In this document: piece after piece, positions 5,293 through 5,299 of the stretch
Numbering within the stretch: the stretch's first letter is position 1
Layout of the letters: each line of letters begins with the position of its first letter
NCBI GenBank assembly: GCA_016784945.1
Contig: JADHTP010000237.1
Coordinates: 1-5,299, forward strand
Reading direction: 5' to 3'
DNA length: 5,299 bases
Source: Deltaproteobacteria bacterium
GTDB taxonomy: Bacteria > Myxococcota_A > UBA9042 > DTJE01
Position numbers and translations under genes: made by a program
The notes under the pieces: model-generated
What the model saw: the letters and a program-made list of their open reading frames with translations, nothing else
The model's database searches: none
Told to the model about the DNA's origin: nothing

Positions 5293-5299
5293 CCTGTCG

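Overview
The window is GC-rich, Gram-negative-type chromosomal DNA. Two predicted lipoproteins, a LolA-fold periplasmic protein and an outer-membrane beta-barrel all require a double-membrane cell. Gene content, high-GC codon use and short-period intergenic repeats suggest a deltaproteobacterium-like lineage (Desulfobacterota or Myxococcota). That placement is an inference from style, not from a marker gene. I see no mobile element, CRISPR array, tRNA or rRNA.

Layout. (1) Bases 1-273, minus strand: the N-terminal 91 residues of a probable lipoprotein with a TPR-like helical region, running off the left edge. (2) Bases 274-456: a divergent intergenic region with an AT-rich core, probably promoter-bearing, flanked by two oppositely oriented arrays of degenerate 7-bp repeats. 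(3) Bases 457-1821, plus strand: a soluble FAD-dependent oxidoreductase of the D-lactate dehydrogenase/glycolate oxidase (GlcD) superfamily. (4) Bases 1822-2063: a second intergenic region with another heptad array, two near-identical perfect palindromes, and a plausible sigma-70 promoter. (5) Bases 2064-5289, plus strand: a tight three-gene operon encoding a LolA-like periplasmic protein, an outer-membrane beta-barrel and a lipoprotein. The first two overlap by ATGA. In the last gap, and again at the right edge, the stop codon is fused to a Shine-Dalgarno sequence (TAGGAG), so the operon very probably continues past the window.

The operon looks like part of an envelope lipid or hydrophobic-molecule trafficking system. 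LolA-fold proteins of this type carry hydrophobic cargo across the periplasm, and in other genomes they often lie beside RND/MMPL-type exporters and DUF1302-like barrels. Here the carrier and barrel are present with an extra lipoprotein, and no transporter gene is visible; it may lie downstream. The FAD enzyme is separated from the operon by 242 bp of regulatory-looking DNA and is probably an independent unit. The least explained elements are the inverted heptad arrays in both intergenic regions, the twin palindromes upstream of the operon, and the fourth gene, whose function I do not recognise.
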